A DNA stretch of 64,000 nt, taken from contig NZ_CP091716.1 in NCBI RefSeq assembly GCF_022009635.1, forward strand, positions 4,541,001-4,605,000, written 5' to 3'. Below are positions 29,676 through 39,394 of this stretch, piece by piece. Source of the DNA: Variovorax paradoxus (GTDB lineage: Bacteria > Pseudomonadota > Gammaproteobacteria > Burkholderiales > Burkholderiaceae_C). Positions within the stretch are counted from its first letter, which is position 1. The number at the start of each line of letters is the position of its first letter. The position numbers and the translations under genes were made by a program. The notes below the pieces were generated by a model. It had not been told where the DNA came from and did not search any database. It saw only the letters and a list, made by a program, of their open reading frames with translations.

Positions 29676-29894
29676 GCTTGTCTCTCCTTTTAGGGCTGTG
29701 GCGGTAATTTAGTGCGCTATGCACTCAGCGCGGCGGAGTTTCTCATAGAAATATCTGAATTTCAAATAGTGCTTGATGATTTCTCAATGTGATATTTTGA
29801 TGAATTTCGACAGTTTAAATATGGCCATTCGAGAGCCCATGCCACTGTCGCCTTGCAGTCGTTGCCGAAGGGGGCCATCACCTAAACTCGGACC
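29676..29894. promoter_or_regulatory. AT-rich divergent control region of aceE and the sensor kinase
   Basis: This 219-base gap is far more AT-rich than its surroundings, especially 29740-29825. It holds an imperfect dyad GAAAT-N6-ATTTC (29748-29763). On the plus strand TTGATG is followed after 17 bases by TATGGC, a weak possible promoter for the kinase. Several alternative -10 elements exist and I cannot choose one for aceE. Confidence 0.4.
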
Positions 29895-32435
29895 ATGCCT
29901 CTTTCTTCTCCGCTGGCGGTTGCCCGCAGTGCCGTGAACGCCTCGCCCCTCTCGTGGTGGCGCAGGTGGTGGCGCAAGCAGACGCCGGTGCTGCAGGACG
30001 CCGTGGCCATGCTCGCGCCGATGGCGGCCGTGCTGCTCTTCCTCGCGGCCATCGTGTCGGCCTTCTGGTATCTGCGTACCGAGGAAGTGGAGCGCGAGCA
30101 GGAGTCGGTACGCCGCGACGTCGAATACGCGCAGCAGCGCATGCGCCTGCGGTTGCTCGAGCGGCAGGAACAGCTGATGCGCATCGCACGCGACGCCTCC
30201 AACCGCGAGATCGACCCGATCGAATTCACCAGCCGCGCCGAGTCGCTGGTGAGCCAGTTCCCCGAGCTGCAGACCATCACCTGGATCGACGACCGCCGCC
30301 GCTTCAAGGCCGGCTATGCGGCGCCCAGCGTGCATCCGGCGCAGCAGCACCTGATCGGCGACGTGCTGCGCCCCGGCGACATCGAAAGCAACTACGCGCT
30401 GGCACGCGAGCTGCGCCAGCCGGTGTATTCGCAGCCCGCGGCGGGCGGCGATCCCCCGGCGATGCTGCAGCTGCACATTCCCCTGTTCGACCAAGGCCTG
30501 TTCGCGGGCGTGGTGCTTGGCGAGTTCTCGGTCGACGGCCTGCTGCGCTACGGCATGCCGTCCGAGGTGCAGGCACGCTACGCGGTGTCGCTGCTCGACG
30601 CCAAGGGCCACGTGATCGCCGGCAACACTACTAACCTGAAGGACAGCGGCACGCGCCTGCTGCCCTGGACCGAGCGCACCAACGAATATGAAGTGCCGGT
30701 GTCGCCGGTCGGCAATGCGCTGGTGCTGCGGGCGCAGGCCTACCGCACCTCGCAGGGCGTGGTCGGCAACGGGCTGTTCTGGCTGGTCTGCGCGCTCAGC
30801 GTGCTCACGAGCTGGATGCTGATCGGCACCTGGCGCCACACGCGAAGACGACTGCAGGCGCAGCAGCGGCTGGTGGCCGAAACCAACTTCCGCCGGGCGA
30901 TGGAAAACTCCATGCTCACCGGCATGCGGGTGCTCGACCTGCAAGGCCGCATCACCTACGTGAACGCCGCCTTCTGCGCGATGACGGGCTGGAGCGAGGA
31001 AGAACTGGTCGGCCAGTCGCCGCCCTTCCCTTACTGGCTCGAATCCGACCGTGAGGTGATGAACGAGCGGCTCGAAGAAGAACTGCACGGCCGCGCCCTG
31101 CCCGGCGGCTTCCAGGTGCGGGTGAAGCGCAAGAACGGCAGCGTCTTCAACGCCCGCCTGTACGTGTCGCCGCTGATCGACGCGCGCGGCCACCAGACCG
31201 GCTGGATGACGTCGATGACTGACATCACCGAGCCCACGCGCATCCGCGAGCAGCTCTCCGCCTCCTACGAGCGCTTCACCACGGTGCTGGAGGCGCTGGA
31301 CGCCGCCGTGTCCGTGGCGCCCATCGGCTCCGAGGAACTGCTGTTCGCCAACAAGCTGTACCGCCTGTGGTTCGGCTCCGACACGGTGGGCCACCTGGGC
31401 ATGGTCGCGCAGGCCGGCGTGCCGGCATCGAACGCGCACGACGAGGGCCTGGACGACGTCGACCCCTACGCGGGCCTGCCGATCGACACGCTCACCGCGG
31501 CGCAGACCGCCAACAACGAGATCTTCGTGCCGCACCTGGGCAAGTGGCTCGAAGTGCGCTCGCGCTACCTGACCTGGGTGGACGGACGCCTCGCCCAGCT
31601 CGTGATCGCCACCGACATCACGCCCCGCCGCGATGCCGAGGAACAGGCCGCCGCGCAGGCCGACAAGGCACAGGCCGCCAGCCGCCTCATCACCATGGGC
31701 GAGATGGCATCGAGCGTGGCGCACGAGCTCAACCAGCCGCTCACGGCCATCACCAACTACTGCAACGGCATGATGTCGCGCATCAAGGGCCAGACGATCG
31801 ACACCGAGGCGCTGCTCGCCGCGCTCGAGAAGACGTCGAAGCAGGCCCAGCGCGCCGGCCAGATCATTCAGCGCATCCGCTCCTTCGTGAAACGCAGCGA
31901 GCCCAACCGCACGCCGGCCGACGTGGCCACCATGGTGAGCGAGGCGGTCGAGCTCGCGGGCATCGAGCTGCGCCGGCGCAACGTGCGCCTGAACCACTAC
32001 GTGGCCGCGCGGCTGCCGGTGGTGCGCGTCGACCCGATCCTCATCGAGCAGGTGATGGTCAACCTGCTGAAGAACGCGGCCGAGTCGATCGACATCGCCG
32101 ACCGCCCGCTGGCGCGCCGCAGCGTCGAGCTGCGGGTGCTGCCCAAGGTGATCGAGGGCCACAACGCCATCGAATTTTCGGTACAGGACACCGGCAAGGG
32201 TCTGGCCCCGGAAGTGATGGACCGGCTCTACGAGGCCTTCTTCTCGACCAAGCCCGAAGGCATGGGCATCGGGCTGAACCTGTGCCGCACCATCGTCGAG
32301 TCGCATCGCGGCCGGATGCAGGCGGAGAACATCTACAATGGTCCGGATGTGATCGGATGCCGTTTTTCCTTCTGGATTCCGGTGTTGGACGCTATCAGTT
32401 CCGTAGCTAGCGACGAGGCAAAGGTACCTGCATGA
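29895..32435 (+). CDS. Membrane sensor histidine kinase with two PAS domains
   Basis: This 846-residue kinase has TM1 at about 35-60, a periplasmic sensing region (61-290), TM2 at about 293-313, PAS domain 1 (about 331-455), PAS domain 2 (about 460-580), then HisKA with His610 in VAHELNQPLTAITNY and the ATPase domain (NLLKNAAESID, DTGKGLAPE, GMGIGLNLCRTIVE). The organisation resembles FixL/DctB-type kinases. No heme motif is evident, so the signal is unknown. The stop overlaps the regulator start by four bases (ATGA). It is divergent from aceE, so it may sense or control carbon flux; this is inference from position only. Confidence 0.92.
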   Translation: MPLSSPLAVARSAVNASPLSWWRRWWRKQTPVLQDAVAMLAPMAAVLLFLAAIVSAFWYLRTEEVEREQESVRRDVEYAQQRMRLRLLERQEQLMRIARDASNREIDPIEFTSRAESLVSQFPELQTITWIDDRRRFKAGYAAPSVHPAQQHLIGDVLRPGDIESNYALARELRQPVYSQPAAGGDPPAMLQLHIPLFDQGLFAGVVLGEFSVDGLLRYGMPSEVQARYAVSLLDAKGHVIAGNTTNLKDSGTRLLPWTERTNEYEVPVSPVGNALVLRAQAYRTSQGVVGNGLFWLVCALSVLTSWMLIGTWRHTRRRLQAQQRLVAETNFRRAMENSMLTGMRVLDLQGRITYVNAAFCAMTGWSEEELVGQSPPFPYWLESDREVMNERLEEELHGRALPGGFQVRVKRKNGSVFNARLYVSPLIDARGHQTGWMTSMTDITEPTRIREQLSASYERFTTVLEALDAAVSVAPIGSEELLFANKLYRLWFGSDTVGHLGMVAQAGVPASNAHDEGLDDVDPYAGLPIDTLTAAQTANNEIFVPHLGKWLEVRSRYLTWVDGRLAQLVIATDITPRRDAEEQAAAQADKAQAASRLITMGEMASSVAHELNQPLTAITNYCNGMMSRIKGQTIDTEALLAALEKTSKQAQRAGQIIQRIRSFVKRSEPNRTPADVATMVSEAVELAGIELRRRNVRLNHYVAARLPVVRVDPILIEQVMVNLLKNAAESIDIADRPLARRSVELRVLPKVIEGHNAIEFSVQDTGKGLAPEVMDRLYEAFFSTKPEGMGIGLNLCRTIVESHRGRMQAENIYNGPDVIGCRFSFWIPVLDAISSVASDEAKVPA

Positions 32436-33064
32436 GTTTGATTCCGAAGAAGGGCACGGTCTATGTCGTTGATGACGACGAAGCCGTACGCGATTCGCTG
32501 CAATGGCTGCTCGAAGGCAAGGACTACAGAGTCCGCTGTTTCGATTCCGCCGAATCCTTTCTCTCCCGATACGACCCGCGCGAAGTCGCCTGTTTGATCG
32601 TCGACATCCGCATGGCCGGCATGACCGGCCTCGAACTGCAGGATCGGCTGATCGAGAGGCGCTCCCCGCTGCCGATCGTGGTCATCACCGGCCACGGCGA
32701 CGTGCCGATGGCCGTCGACAGCATGAAGAAGGGCGCCATGGATTTCATCCAGAAGCCCTTCAACGACGAGGAACTCGTCACGCTGGTCGAGCGCATGCTC
32801 GAACATGCGCGCGGCGCCTTCACCCAGCACCAGCAATCGGCCAGCCGCGACGCGCTGCTGTCCAAGCTCACCGGCCGCGAGGCACAGGTGCTCGAGCGCA
32901 TCGTCGCCGGCCGCCTGAACAAGCAGATCGCGGACGACCTGGGCATCAGCATCAAGACGGTCGAGGCGCACCGCGCCAACATCATGGAAAAGCTCAACGC
33001 CAACACCGTGGCCGACCTCCTCAAGATCGCGCTCGGACAGGCGGCCCCGGCGGCCAAGGCCTAG
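32432..33064 (+). CDS. FixJ/NarL-type response regulator
   Basis: The 210 residues contain a receiver domain (DDDEAVR near residue 14, phospho-acceptor Asp58 in LIVDIRM, Thr in VVITGHGD, Lys in FIQKPF) and a C-terminal LuxR-type helix-turn-helix (LTGREAQVLERIVAGRLNKQ, then SIKTVEAHRANIMEKL). It is co-translated with the kinase and should be its partner. Its targets are unknown; the neighbouring aceE promoter is a candidate. An intrinsic terminator follows. Confidence 0.94.
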   Translation: MSLIPKKGTVYVVDDDEAVRDSLQWLLEGKDYRVRCFDSAESFLSRYDPREVACLIVDIRMAGMTGLELQDRLIERRSPLPIVVITGHGDVPMAVDSMKKGAMDFIQKPFNDEELVTLVERMLEHARGAFTQHQQSASRDALLSKLTGREAQVLERIVAGRLNKQIADDLGISIKTVEAHRANIMEKLNANTVADLLKIALGQAAPAAKA

Positions 33065-33098
33065 AAGCTATCCCTGCGATAGCGATGAATGAACACCA

Positions 33099-33121
33099 CG
33101 CCTGCGCAAGCGGGCGTTTTT
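33099..33121 (+). terminator. Intrinsic terminator after the response regulator
   Basis: The stem CGCCTGC/GCGGGCG (one G-U pair, GCAA loop) is followed by five T. It ends only 19 bases before the folD start. A smaller hairpin GCTATC/GATAGC lies just upstream at 33067-33083. Confidence 0.7.
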
Positions 33122-33140
33122 ACTTGGAAGATCGAAACCG

Positions 33141-33992
33141 ATGACCGCCCAACTGATCGACGGCAACGCCCTCGCCCAAACCATCCGCGCCGAAGTTGCC
33201 GGCCGCACCGCCGCGCTCAAGGCCCGAGGCGTGAACCCGGCCCTTTCCATCATCCTCGTGGGCGAAGACCCGGCCAGCCAGGTCTACACGAAGCACAAGG
33301 TCAACGACAGCGCCCAGACCGGCCTCTCGGCCACGCTCGAGACCTACCCCGCCGACATGACCGAGGCCGACCTGCTGGCCCGCATCCGCGCGCTCAACGA
33401 CGATCCGAAGGTGCATGGCATCCTGGTCCAGCTCCCGCTGCCGAAGCACATGGACAGCCAGAAGGTCATCGAGACGATCTCGCCCAGCAAGGACGTGGAC
33501 GGCTTCCACGTCGCCAGCGCCGGCGCGCTCATGACCGGCGCCCCCGGCTTCTGGCCCTGCACGCCGCACGGCTGCATGAAGATGCTCGAATCCATCGGCT
33601 ACAACCTGCGCGGCAAGCACGCGGTGGTCATCGGCCGCAGCAACATCGTCGGCAAGCCGATGGCCATGATGCTGCTGGCCAAGAGCGCCACCGTGACCAT
33701 CTGCCACAGCGCCACGCAAGACCTGGGCGCCATCACGCGCCAGGCCGACGTGATCGTCGCCGCCGTGGGCAAGCGCAATCTCCTCACGGCGGACATGGTG
33801 AAGCCCGGCGCGGTGGTCATCGACGTGGGCATGAATCGCAAGGAAGACGGCAAGCTGGCAGGCGACGTCGATTTCGACGGCGTCAAGGAAGTCGCAAGCT
33901 GGATCACGCCCGTGCCGGGCGGCGTCGGGCCCATGACGCGCGCCATGCTGCTCGCCAACACTCTTGAAGCCGCCGAACGCGCCGCAAAGTAA
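33141..33992 (+). CDS. folD: Methylenetetrahydrofolate dehydrogenase/cyclohydrolase FolD
   Basis: FolD interconverts 5,10-methylene-, methenyl- and 10-formyl-tetrahydrofolate using NADP+. The 283 residues show the substrate site [14 protein letters not shown] (catalytic Lys in YTKHK), [13 protein letters not shown], the signature [11 protein letters not shown] and the nucleotide-binding [15 protein letters not shown]. Length is typical. GGAAG precedes the ATG. The terminator immediately upstream implies that folD has its own promoter within that stretch or depends on readthrough. Confidence 0.97.
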   Translation: MTAQLIDGNALAQTIRAEVAGRTAALKARGVNPALSIILVGEDPASQVYTKHKVNDSAQTGLSATLETYPADMTEADLLARIRALNDDPKVHGILVQLPLPKHMDSQKVIETISPSKDVDGFHVASAGALMTGAPGFWPCTPHGCMKMLESIGYNLRGKHAVVIGRSNIVGKPMAMMLLAKSATVTICHSATQDLGAITRQADVIVAAVGKRNLLTADMVKPGAVVIDVGMNRKEDGKLAGDVDFDGVKEVASWITPVPGGVGPMTRAMLLANTLEAAERAAK

Positions 33993-33997
33993 CTTCC

Positions 33998-36067
33998 ATG
34001 GCCATGACGAACAACCCCCTCCTCGATTTCAACGATCTCCCGCTGTTCGACCGGATCAAGCCGGAGCATGTGTCGCCCGCGGTCGATACGCTGCTGGCCG
34101 ACGCCGAGACCGCGCTGCAGACCGTGACGGCGCCCGAGTTCCCCGCCGACTGGAACGCGATCTCGAAGGTGCTCGACGTGGCCTCCGAACGCTTCAGCCG
34201 CGCCTGGGGCGCCATCGGCCACCTGAACGCCGTGGCCGACACCCCTGAGCTGCGCGCCGCCTACAACGAGGCCATGCCCCGCGTCACCGCCTTCTGGACC
34301 CGCCTGGGCTCCGACGAGCGGCTCTACGCCAAATACAAGGCCATCGACGTCGCCACGCTCAACGCCGAGCAGCGCCAGGCCCACCGCAACGCGGTGCGCA
34401 ACTTCGTGCTCGGCGGCGCCGAGCTTCAGGGCGATGCCAAGAAGCGCTTCGCCGACATCCAGGAACGCCAGGCCGAGCTGAGCCAGAAGTTCAGCGAGAA
34501 CGCCCTCGACGCGACCGACGCCTTCGCCTACTACGCCCAGCTCGGCGAACTCGAAGGCGTGCCCGAAGACGTGGTGAGCGCCGCCCGCGCGGCCGCCGAG
34601 GCCGACGGCAAGGAAGGCTACAAGCTCACGCTCAAGATGCCGTGCTACCTGCCGGTGATGCAGTTCGCCAAGAGCAGCGCGCTGCGCGAAAAGCTCTACC
34701 GCGCCTACGTCACCCGCGCCAGCGAGTTCGGCGACGCGGCCTTCGACAACACCCCGCTCATCACCGAGATCCTCGCGCTGCGCGAGGAAGAGGCCAAGCT
34801 GCTGGGCTACAGGAATTTCGGCGAACTGTCGGTCGTGCCGAAGATGGCCGAATCGCCCGAGCAGGTCGTCAAGTTCCTGCGCGACCTCGCGACCAAGGCC
34901 AAGCCCTATGGCGAACGCGATCTGGCCGACCTGCGCGTCTTCGCTGCCGAGCAGTTGAGCATCACCGACCCGCAACCCTGGGACTGGAGCTACATTGGCG
35001 AGAAGCTGAAAGAAGCGCGCTACGCCTTCAGCGAGCAGGAGGTGAAGCAGTACTTCCCGGCGCCGAAGGTCATGGCCGGCCTTTTCAAGATCGTCGAGAC
35101 GCTGTTCGAAGTGTCGATCCGCCGCGACAGCGCGCCGGTGTGGCACCCGAGCGTCGAGTTCTATCGCATCGAACGCCAAACCCCTCAGGGCGTCCAGAAG
35201 GTCGGCCAGTTCTATCTCGACCCGTCCGCCCGCGCCGCCAAGCGCGGCGGTGCCTGGATGGACGACGTGCGCGCCCGCTGGCTGCGCCCCGACAACGGCG
35301 TGCTGCAGACGCCGGTCGCGCAGTTGGTGTGCAACTTCGCGAGCGGTGTCGACGGCAAGCCGCCGCTGCTCACGCACGACGACGTGACCACCCTCTTCCA
35401 CGAGTTCGGCCACGGCCTGCACCACATGCTCACGCAGGTGAACGAGCGCGACGTCTCGGGCATCAGCGGCGTCGAGTGGGACGCGGTCGAGCTGCCAAGC
35501 CAGTTCATGGAAAACTTCTGCTGGGAATGGGATGTGCTCAAGCACATGACCGCCCACGTCGATACCGGCGCGCCGCTGCCGCGCGCGCTGTTCGACAAGA
35601 TGACGGCTGCCAAGAACTTCCAGAGCGGCCTGCAGACGCTGCGCCAGATCGAGTTCTCGCTGTTCGACATGCTGCTGCACACCGAGTACCACGCGGCCGA
35701 CGCCAAGCCCGGCGACGTGATGGCGCTGCTGGGCAAGGTGCGCACTGAAGTCGCTGTGATGCCCTCCCCGCCGTTCAGCCGCACGCCGAATACTTTCAGC
35801 CACATCTTCTCGGGCGGCTACGCGGCCGGCTACTACAGCTACAAGTGGGCCGAGGTGCTGAGCGCCGACGCCTACGCGGCCTTCGAGGAAACCGTGGGCG
35901 CCGACGGCGAACCGAACATCGAGACCGGCCGCAAGTACCGCCAGGCCATCCTCGAAGCCGGTGGCAGCCGCAGCGCGATGGATTCGTTCAAGGCCTTCCG
36001 CGGCCGCGAACCCCAGCTTGATGCGCTGCTGCGACATCAAGGCATGGCCGAGGCCCAGCCCGCTTGA
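33998..36067 (+). CDS. prlC: M3-family oligopeptidase A (PrlC)
   Basis: Oligopeptidase A is a cytosolic zinc metallopeptidase that degrades short peptides, including cleaved signal peptides. The 689 residues carry the zinc motif LFHEFGHGLHHML with the downstream glutamate region GVEWDAVELPSQFMEN, and the family C-terminal FSHIFSGGYAAGYYSYKWAE. It begins five bases after folD stops, so they are probably co-transcribed. An alternative ATG lies two codons in. Confidence 0.95.
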   Translation: MAMTNNPLLDFNDLPLFDRIKPEHVSPAVDTLLADAETALQTVTAPEFPADWNAISKVLDVASERFSRAWGAIGHLNAVADTPELRAAYNEAMPRVTAFWTRLGSDERLYAKYKAIDVATLNAEQRQAHRNAVRNFVLGGAELQGDAKKRFADIQERQAELSQKFSENALDATDAFAYYAQLGELEGVPEDVVSAARAAAEADGKEGYKLTLKMPCYLPVMQFAKSSALREKLYRAYVTRASEFGDAAFDNTPLITEILALREEEAKLLGYRNFGELSVVPKMAESPEQVVKFLRDLATKAKPYGERDLADLRVFAAEQLSITDPQPWDWSYIGEKLKEARYAFSEQEVKQYFPAPKVMAGLFKIVETLFEVSIRRDSAPVWHPSVEFYRIERQTPQGVQKVGQFYLDPSARAAKRGGAWMDDVRARWLRPDNGVLQTPVAQLVCNFASGVDGKPPLLTHDDVTTLFHEFGHGLHHMLTQVNERDVSGISGVEWDAVELPSQFMENFCWEWDVLKHMTAHVDTGAPLPRALFDKMTAAKNFQSGLQTLRQIEFSLFDMLLHTEYHAADAKPGDVMALLGKVRTEVAVMPSPPFSRTPNTFSHIFSGGYAAGYYSYKWAEVLSADAYAAFEETVGADGEPNIETGRKYRQAILEAGGSRSAMDSFKAFRGREPQLDALLRHQGMAEAQPA

Positions 36068-36097
36068 TGCGGCGCTGAAGCTTGCGATACTCGGGCG

Positions 36098-36745
36098 ATG
36101 CATCCGCCCCCTTACAAATTCTCACCGCATCGCCTGATCGGCCTGGCCCTTGTGTTCGCCGCCGCGAGCGCAACGGCGCAGACCGTCTACCGCCAGGTGG
36201 ACAAGAACGGCAAGGTCACTTTCTCGGACCGCGCACCGAGCGCCGACGCAGGGGCGGCTTCGGGGCCGCAAGGCGGCATCTCCACGCCGCCCAATGCCGG
36301 GTTGCCCTATGAACTGCGGCAGGTGGCTCAGCGCTACCCGGTCACGCTGTACAGCGGCGAAGAATGCGCGCCCTGCAGCGCCGCCCGCTCCATGCTCACG
36401 ACGCGCGGCATTCCGTTCGACGAGCGCACCGTCAAGAGCAACGAGGAACTCGAGGCGCTGCAACGCCTGAGCGGCCAGAGTTCGCTGCCGCTGCTGACCA
36501 TCGGATCGCAGCAGCTCAAGGGTTTCTCGGATGTCGAATGGTCGCAGTACCTCGACGCGGCGGGCTATCCGAAGAGCAACAGCCTGCCCGCCGGCTACCG
36601 CAACGGCCCGGCGCGGCCGCTGGTCGCGCAGCAGGCCGCACCCGCCGCCCGTACGCCTGCCGCGGCACCGGCTGCGCAACCCACCTCGCCGCCGCCCGCA
36701 TCGAACGAGCCGAGTCCGAGCAACCCGGCCGGCATCAAGTTCTGA
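36098..36745 (+). CDS. Secreted DUF4124-glutaredoxin-like protein
   Basis: This 215-residue protein has a signal peptide (residues 1 to about 28, ending ATA), a DUF4124-type segment (VYRQVDKNGKVTFSDRAP, about 30-46), a thioredoxin-fold domain (about 80-155) with the redox motif CAPC (Cys90, Cys93) and a cis-proline region SSLPLLTI, and a Pro/Ala-rich tail (about 175-215). It is probably a periplasmic thiol-disulfide protein. Partner unknown. It lies just after prlC and converges on rpiA. Confidence 0.85.
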   Translation: MHPPPYKFSPHRLIGLALVFAAASATAQTVYRQVDKNGKVTFSDRAPSADAGAASGPQGGISTPPNAGLPYELRQVAQRYPVTLYSGEECAPCSAARSMLTTRGIPFDERTVKSNEELEALQRLSGQSSLPLLTIGSQQLKGFSDVEWSQYLDAAGYPKSNSLPAGYRNGPARPLVAQQAAPAARTPAAAPAAQPTSPPPASNEPSPSNPAGIKF

Positions 36746-36763
36746 ACCTGAGGCGTTGCCCTT

Positions 36764-37477
36764 TCAGGCAAACGTCATCGTTTTCACGCCAGTCGCGGTG
36801 CCCAGCAGGCACACGTCGGCCTTCTGGTGCGCGAAGACGCCGACAGTCACCACGCCCGGCCACTGGCTCACTTCGGACTCGAAGGCCAGCGGGTCGCCGA
36901 TGCGCAGGCCGGTCACGTCGACGATGTGCTGGCCGTTGTCCGTCACCAGCGGCAGGCCGTCCTTCTCGCGCACCTGGGCAATGCCACCCATGGCCGTGAA
37001 CTGGCGCATCACGCGGCGTGCAGCCATCGGAATCACCTCCACCGGCAGCGGGAAGGCGCCCAGCGTTTCTACCAGCTTGGAGGCATCGGCGATGCAGATG
37101 AACTTGCGCGACTGGGCGGCCACGATCTTCTCGCGTGTAAGTGCCGCGCCGCCGCCCTTCACCATGAAGCCGCGGTGATCGATTTCGTCGGCACCGTCGA
37201 TGTAGACGGCCAGTTCCTCGACCTCGTTGCTGTCGAACACCGGGATGCCCAGCGCCCGCAGGCGCTCGGTGGAGGCAACCGAGCTGGAAACGGCGCCCTT
37301 GATCTGGTCCTTGATCGTCGCCAGCGCGTCGATGAACTTGTTCACCGTGGAGCCGGTGCCGACGCCGACGATCTCGCCCTTGACCACGTAGGCCAGAGCG
37401 GCATGCCCGACCAGGGCCTTGAGTTCGTCCTGGGACAGGGTGCCGGAAGCGGGGGTTGGGGAGGCGGGTGCGGTCAT
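36764..37477 (-). CDS. rpiA: Ribose-5-phosphate isomerase A
   Basis: RpiA interconverts ribose-5-phosphate and ribulose-5-phosphate in the pentose phosphate pathway. Motifs include [13 protein letters not shown] (phosphate loop), [19 protein letters not shown] with catalytic Asp, and [14 protein letters not shown] with Glu and Lys. ATG 37477 gives 237 residues with AAGGA upstream; ATG 37498 would add seven residues but lacks a ribosome site. It is divergent from pyrD. Confidence 0.96.
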   Translation of the reverse strand: MTAPASPTPASGTLSQDELKALVGHAALAYVVKGEIVGVGTGSTVNKFIDALATIKDQIKGAVSSSVASTERLRALGIPVFDSNEVEELAVYIDGADEIDHRGFMVKGGGAALTREKIVAAQSRKFICIADASKLVETLGAFPLPVEVIPMAARRVMRQFTAMGGIAQVREKDGLPLVTDNGQHIVDVTGLRIGDPLAFESEVSQWPGVVTVGVFAHQKADVCLLGTATGVKTMTFA

Positions 37478-37517
37478 CGCGGAGAATCCTTGGCTCATTG
37501 AAGTCGAGAATTATCCG

Positions 37518-38597
37518 ATGCCCCTGCTGATGCCCTCTTCGCTCTACGGCCTGGCCCGCCCTTTCCTGTTCGGCTTCGACCCCGAGCACGCCCATGAACT
37601 GACCCTCGACGGACTCGCGCGCACCCAGAACACGCCCCTGGCCTGCGCCTATTCGGCGCCGCGCGTCAGCGATCCCATCCAGCTCGCAGGGCTGAGCTTT
37701 CCCAACCGGGTTGGTCTGGCGGCCGGCCTCGACAAGAACGCCCGCTGCATCGACGCCTTCGCGGCCATGGGCTTCGGGTTCGTCGAAGTGGGCACGGTCA
37801 CGCCGAAGGGCCAGCCGGGTAACCCCAAGCCCCGCATGTTCCGCCTGCCGCAGCGCGACGCGCTGATCAACCGGCTGGGCTTCAACAACGAAGGTCTGGA
37901 GGCCTTCCTGGCGAACGTGCAGAAGGCGCGCTTCCGCAAGGCAGGCGGCGCGGCCAAACAGCCGATGCTGCTGGGCCTGAACATCGGCAAGAACGCCGCC
38001 ACGCCGATCGAGCGCGCGGTGGACGACTACCTTGCCTGCCTCGACGGCGTGTATCCGCATGCCGATTACGTGACGATCAACATCTCCAGCCCCAACACGG
38101 CCAACCTGCGCTCGCTGCAGAGCGACGAGGCGCTCGATGCCCTGCTCGGCGCCGTGGCAGAGCGCCGCGAAGCGCTGGCCACGCGCCACGCCAAGCGCTC
38201 GCCGCTGTTCGTGAAGATCGCGCCCGACCTCGACGAGACGCAAGTCGCGGTCATTGCGGCCACGCTGAAGCGCCACGGCATGGATGGCGTCATCGCCACC
38301 AACACCACGCTGGCGCGCGACGCGGTGAAGGGCCTCCCGCATGCGGAGGAAGCAGGCGGCTTGTCGGGTGCGCCGGTACGAGAAGCCAGCAACCGCGTGA
38401 TCGCGCAACTGCGCGCGGCACTGGGCTCGGGTTTTCCGATCATCGGGGTGGGCGGCATCCTGAGCGGGGCTGATGCCAAGGCCAAGATCGCGGCCGGCGC
38501 GGATGTGGTGCAGATCTACACCGGCCTGATCTACCGCGGCCCCGCGCTGGTCCGCGAAGCGGCCCAGGCGCTGCTGCACGATCGCAGCAAGGCCTGA
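37518..38597 (+). CDS. pyrD: Dihydroorotate dehydrogenase (quinone), class 2
   Basis: PyrD oxidises dihydroorotate to orotate in pyrimidine synthesis and hands electrons to quinone at the inner membrane. The 359 residues show the N-terminal membrane-associating helices ([18 protein letters not shown]) that mark class 2, [18 protein letters not shown], the active-site segment [14 protein letters not shown] with the catalytic Ser, and the FMN phosphate loop [17 protein letters not shown]. An earlier in-frame start inside the rpiA region was rejected. Confidence 0.97.
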   Translation: MPLLMPSSLYGLARPFLFGFDPEHAHELTLDGLARTQNTPLACAYSAPRVSDPIQLAGLSFPNRVGLAAGLDKNARCIDAFAAMGFGFVEVGTVTPKGQPGNPKPRMFRLPQRDALINRLGFNNEGLEAFLANVQKARFRKAGGAAKQPMLLGLNIGKNAATPIERAVDDYLACLDGVYPHADYVTINISSPNTANLRSLQSDEALDALLGAVAERREALATRHAKRSPLFVKIAPDLDETQVAVIAATLKRHGMDGVIATNTTLARDAVKGLPHAEEAGGLSGAPVREASNRVIAQLRAALGSGFPIIGVGGILSGADAKAKIAAGADVVQIYTGLIYRGPALVREAAQALLHDRSKA

Positions 38598-38617
38598 GTC
38601 TTTCCGGCTTTTTTTGG

Positions 38618-39343
38618 TTAGCGCATGCGCCAGAGCACTGGCGCAATGAACGCGGCCCAGCGCAGCAGACGCTTTGGCCGGATCACCACCACGGCGGCCG
38701 CGGCGATCACGCCGGTGGCCACGGGGTGGGCGCGAGCAAGGCGCAATGCAGCGGCAGCGGCGGACTCGTCGGGCGGAGGCGCTTGCTGCTCCCCCTCGGC
38801 CGCATCGTGTGCGAACTGCGGGTCGCGGCCGCCCTGCAGCGTTGCGATGCGTTCGCGCTGCCGATCCATGCGCGCGAGCAACTCTTCTCGCGTAACCGGC
38901 CGCGGCGGGCGCGGTTCGTCTTCGTGCTGGTCGGGGTCTTTGCCGAGGCCGAAGCGGTCCTGCACCCAGGCCCAGTCGCGTTCGAACTCATGGCGCGCCG
39001 GCGCAAAGCCGTTGGACGCGTTGCGCAGGGTCTGCAGCAGGCCGATGGCAGCCACCAGCCACAGCACGATCCACACGCCCGCCACCGACCATGCGGCCGT
39101 GATGCGGTAAGGCGTGTCCCAGAAATGAACCACCACTGCCACGGACACCAGCGCCACGGTGACGGTGGTCAGCCCCAGCACGGCCAGCCCGAAGACGAGC
39201 ATCAGCTTCAGGCGCTGTTTCTCGTCCTCCCAGGCCATTCGCAGCAGTTGCACCCGGTCTTCGGCCGCCAAGGCGCCTTCGGCGGCGGCGATGCGCAGCC
39301 GGCGGACGCGGGCGTCCAGGCCGAACAGGGACAGCAGCCTCAT
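38618..39343 (-). CDS. YqjE-like holin-superfamily (Phage_holin_3_6) membrane protein
   Basis: The 241 residues have two membrane helices close together (about 47-72 and 80-105: LMLVFGLAVLGLTTVTVALV and AAWSVAGVWIVLWLVAAIGL), the layout of the YqjE family (Phage_holin_3_6). A charged cytosolic segment (about 118-190) and a weak C-terminal hydrophobic stretch follow. The family is of unknown function and is not a phage marker. It follows the YqjD-like gene as in enterobacterial yqjDE, though 51 bases separate them here. Confidence 0.8.
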   Translation of the reverse strand: MRLLSLFGLDARVRRLRIAAAEGALAAEDRVQLLRMAWEDEKQRLKLMLVFGLAVLGLTTVTVALVSVAVVVHFWDTPYRITAAWSVAGVWIVLWLVAAIGLLQTLRNASNGFAPARHEFERDWAWVQDRFGLGKDPDQHEDEPRPPRPVTREELLARMDRQRERIATLQGGRDPQFAHDAAEGEQQAPPPDESAAAAALRLARAHPVATGVIAAAAVVVIRPKRLLRWAAFIAPVLWRMR

Positions 39344-39394
39344 GGGCTGCCCCCGGTCATGCCCGGGTGAACGATGCTGCGGTGCGAGTGCCGG

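Noticed and set aside
33065..33141. A folate-sensing riboswitch before folD
   Set aside because: Only two short hairpins are present in fewer than 80 bases, and no conserved aptamer pattern was recognised.
38618..39343. A prophage remnant suggested by the holin-like protein
   Set aside because: The YqjE family shares the holin label only by domain name; the neighbouring YqjD-like gene and lack of phage genes argue for a housekeeping locus.
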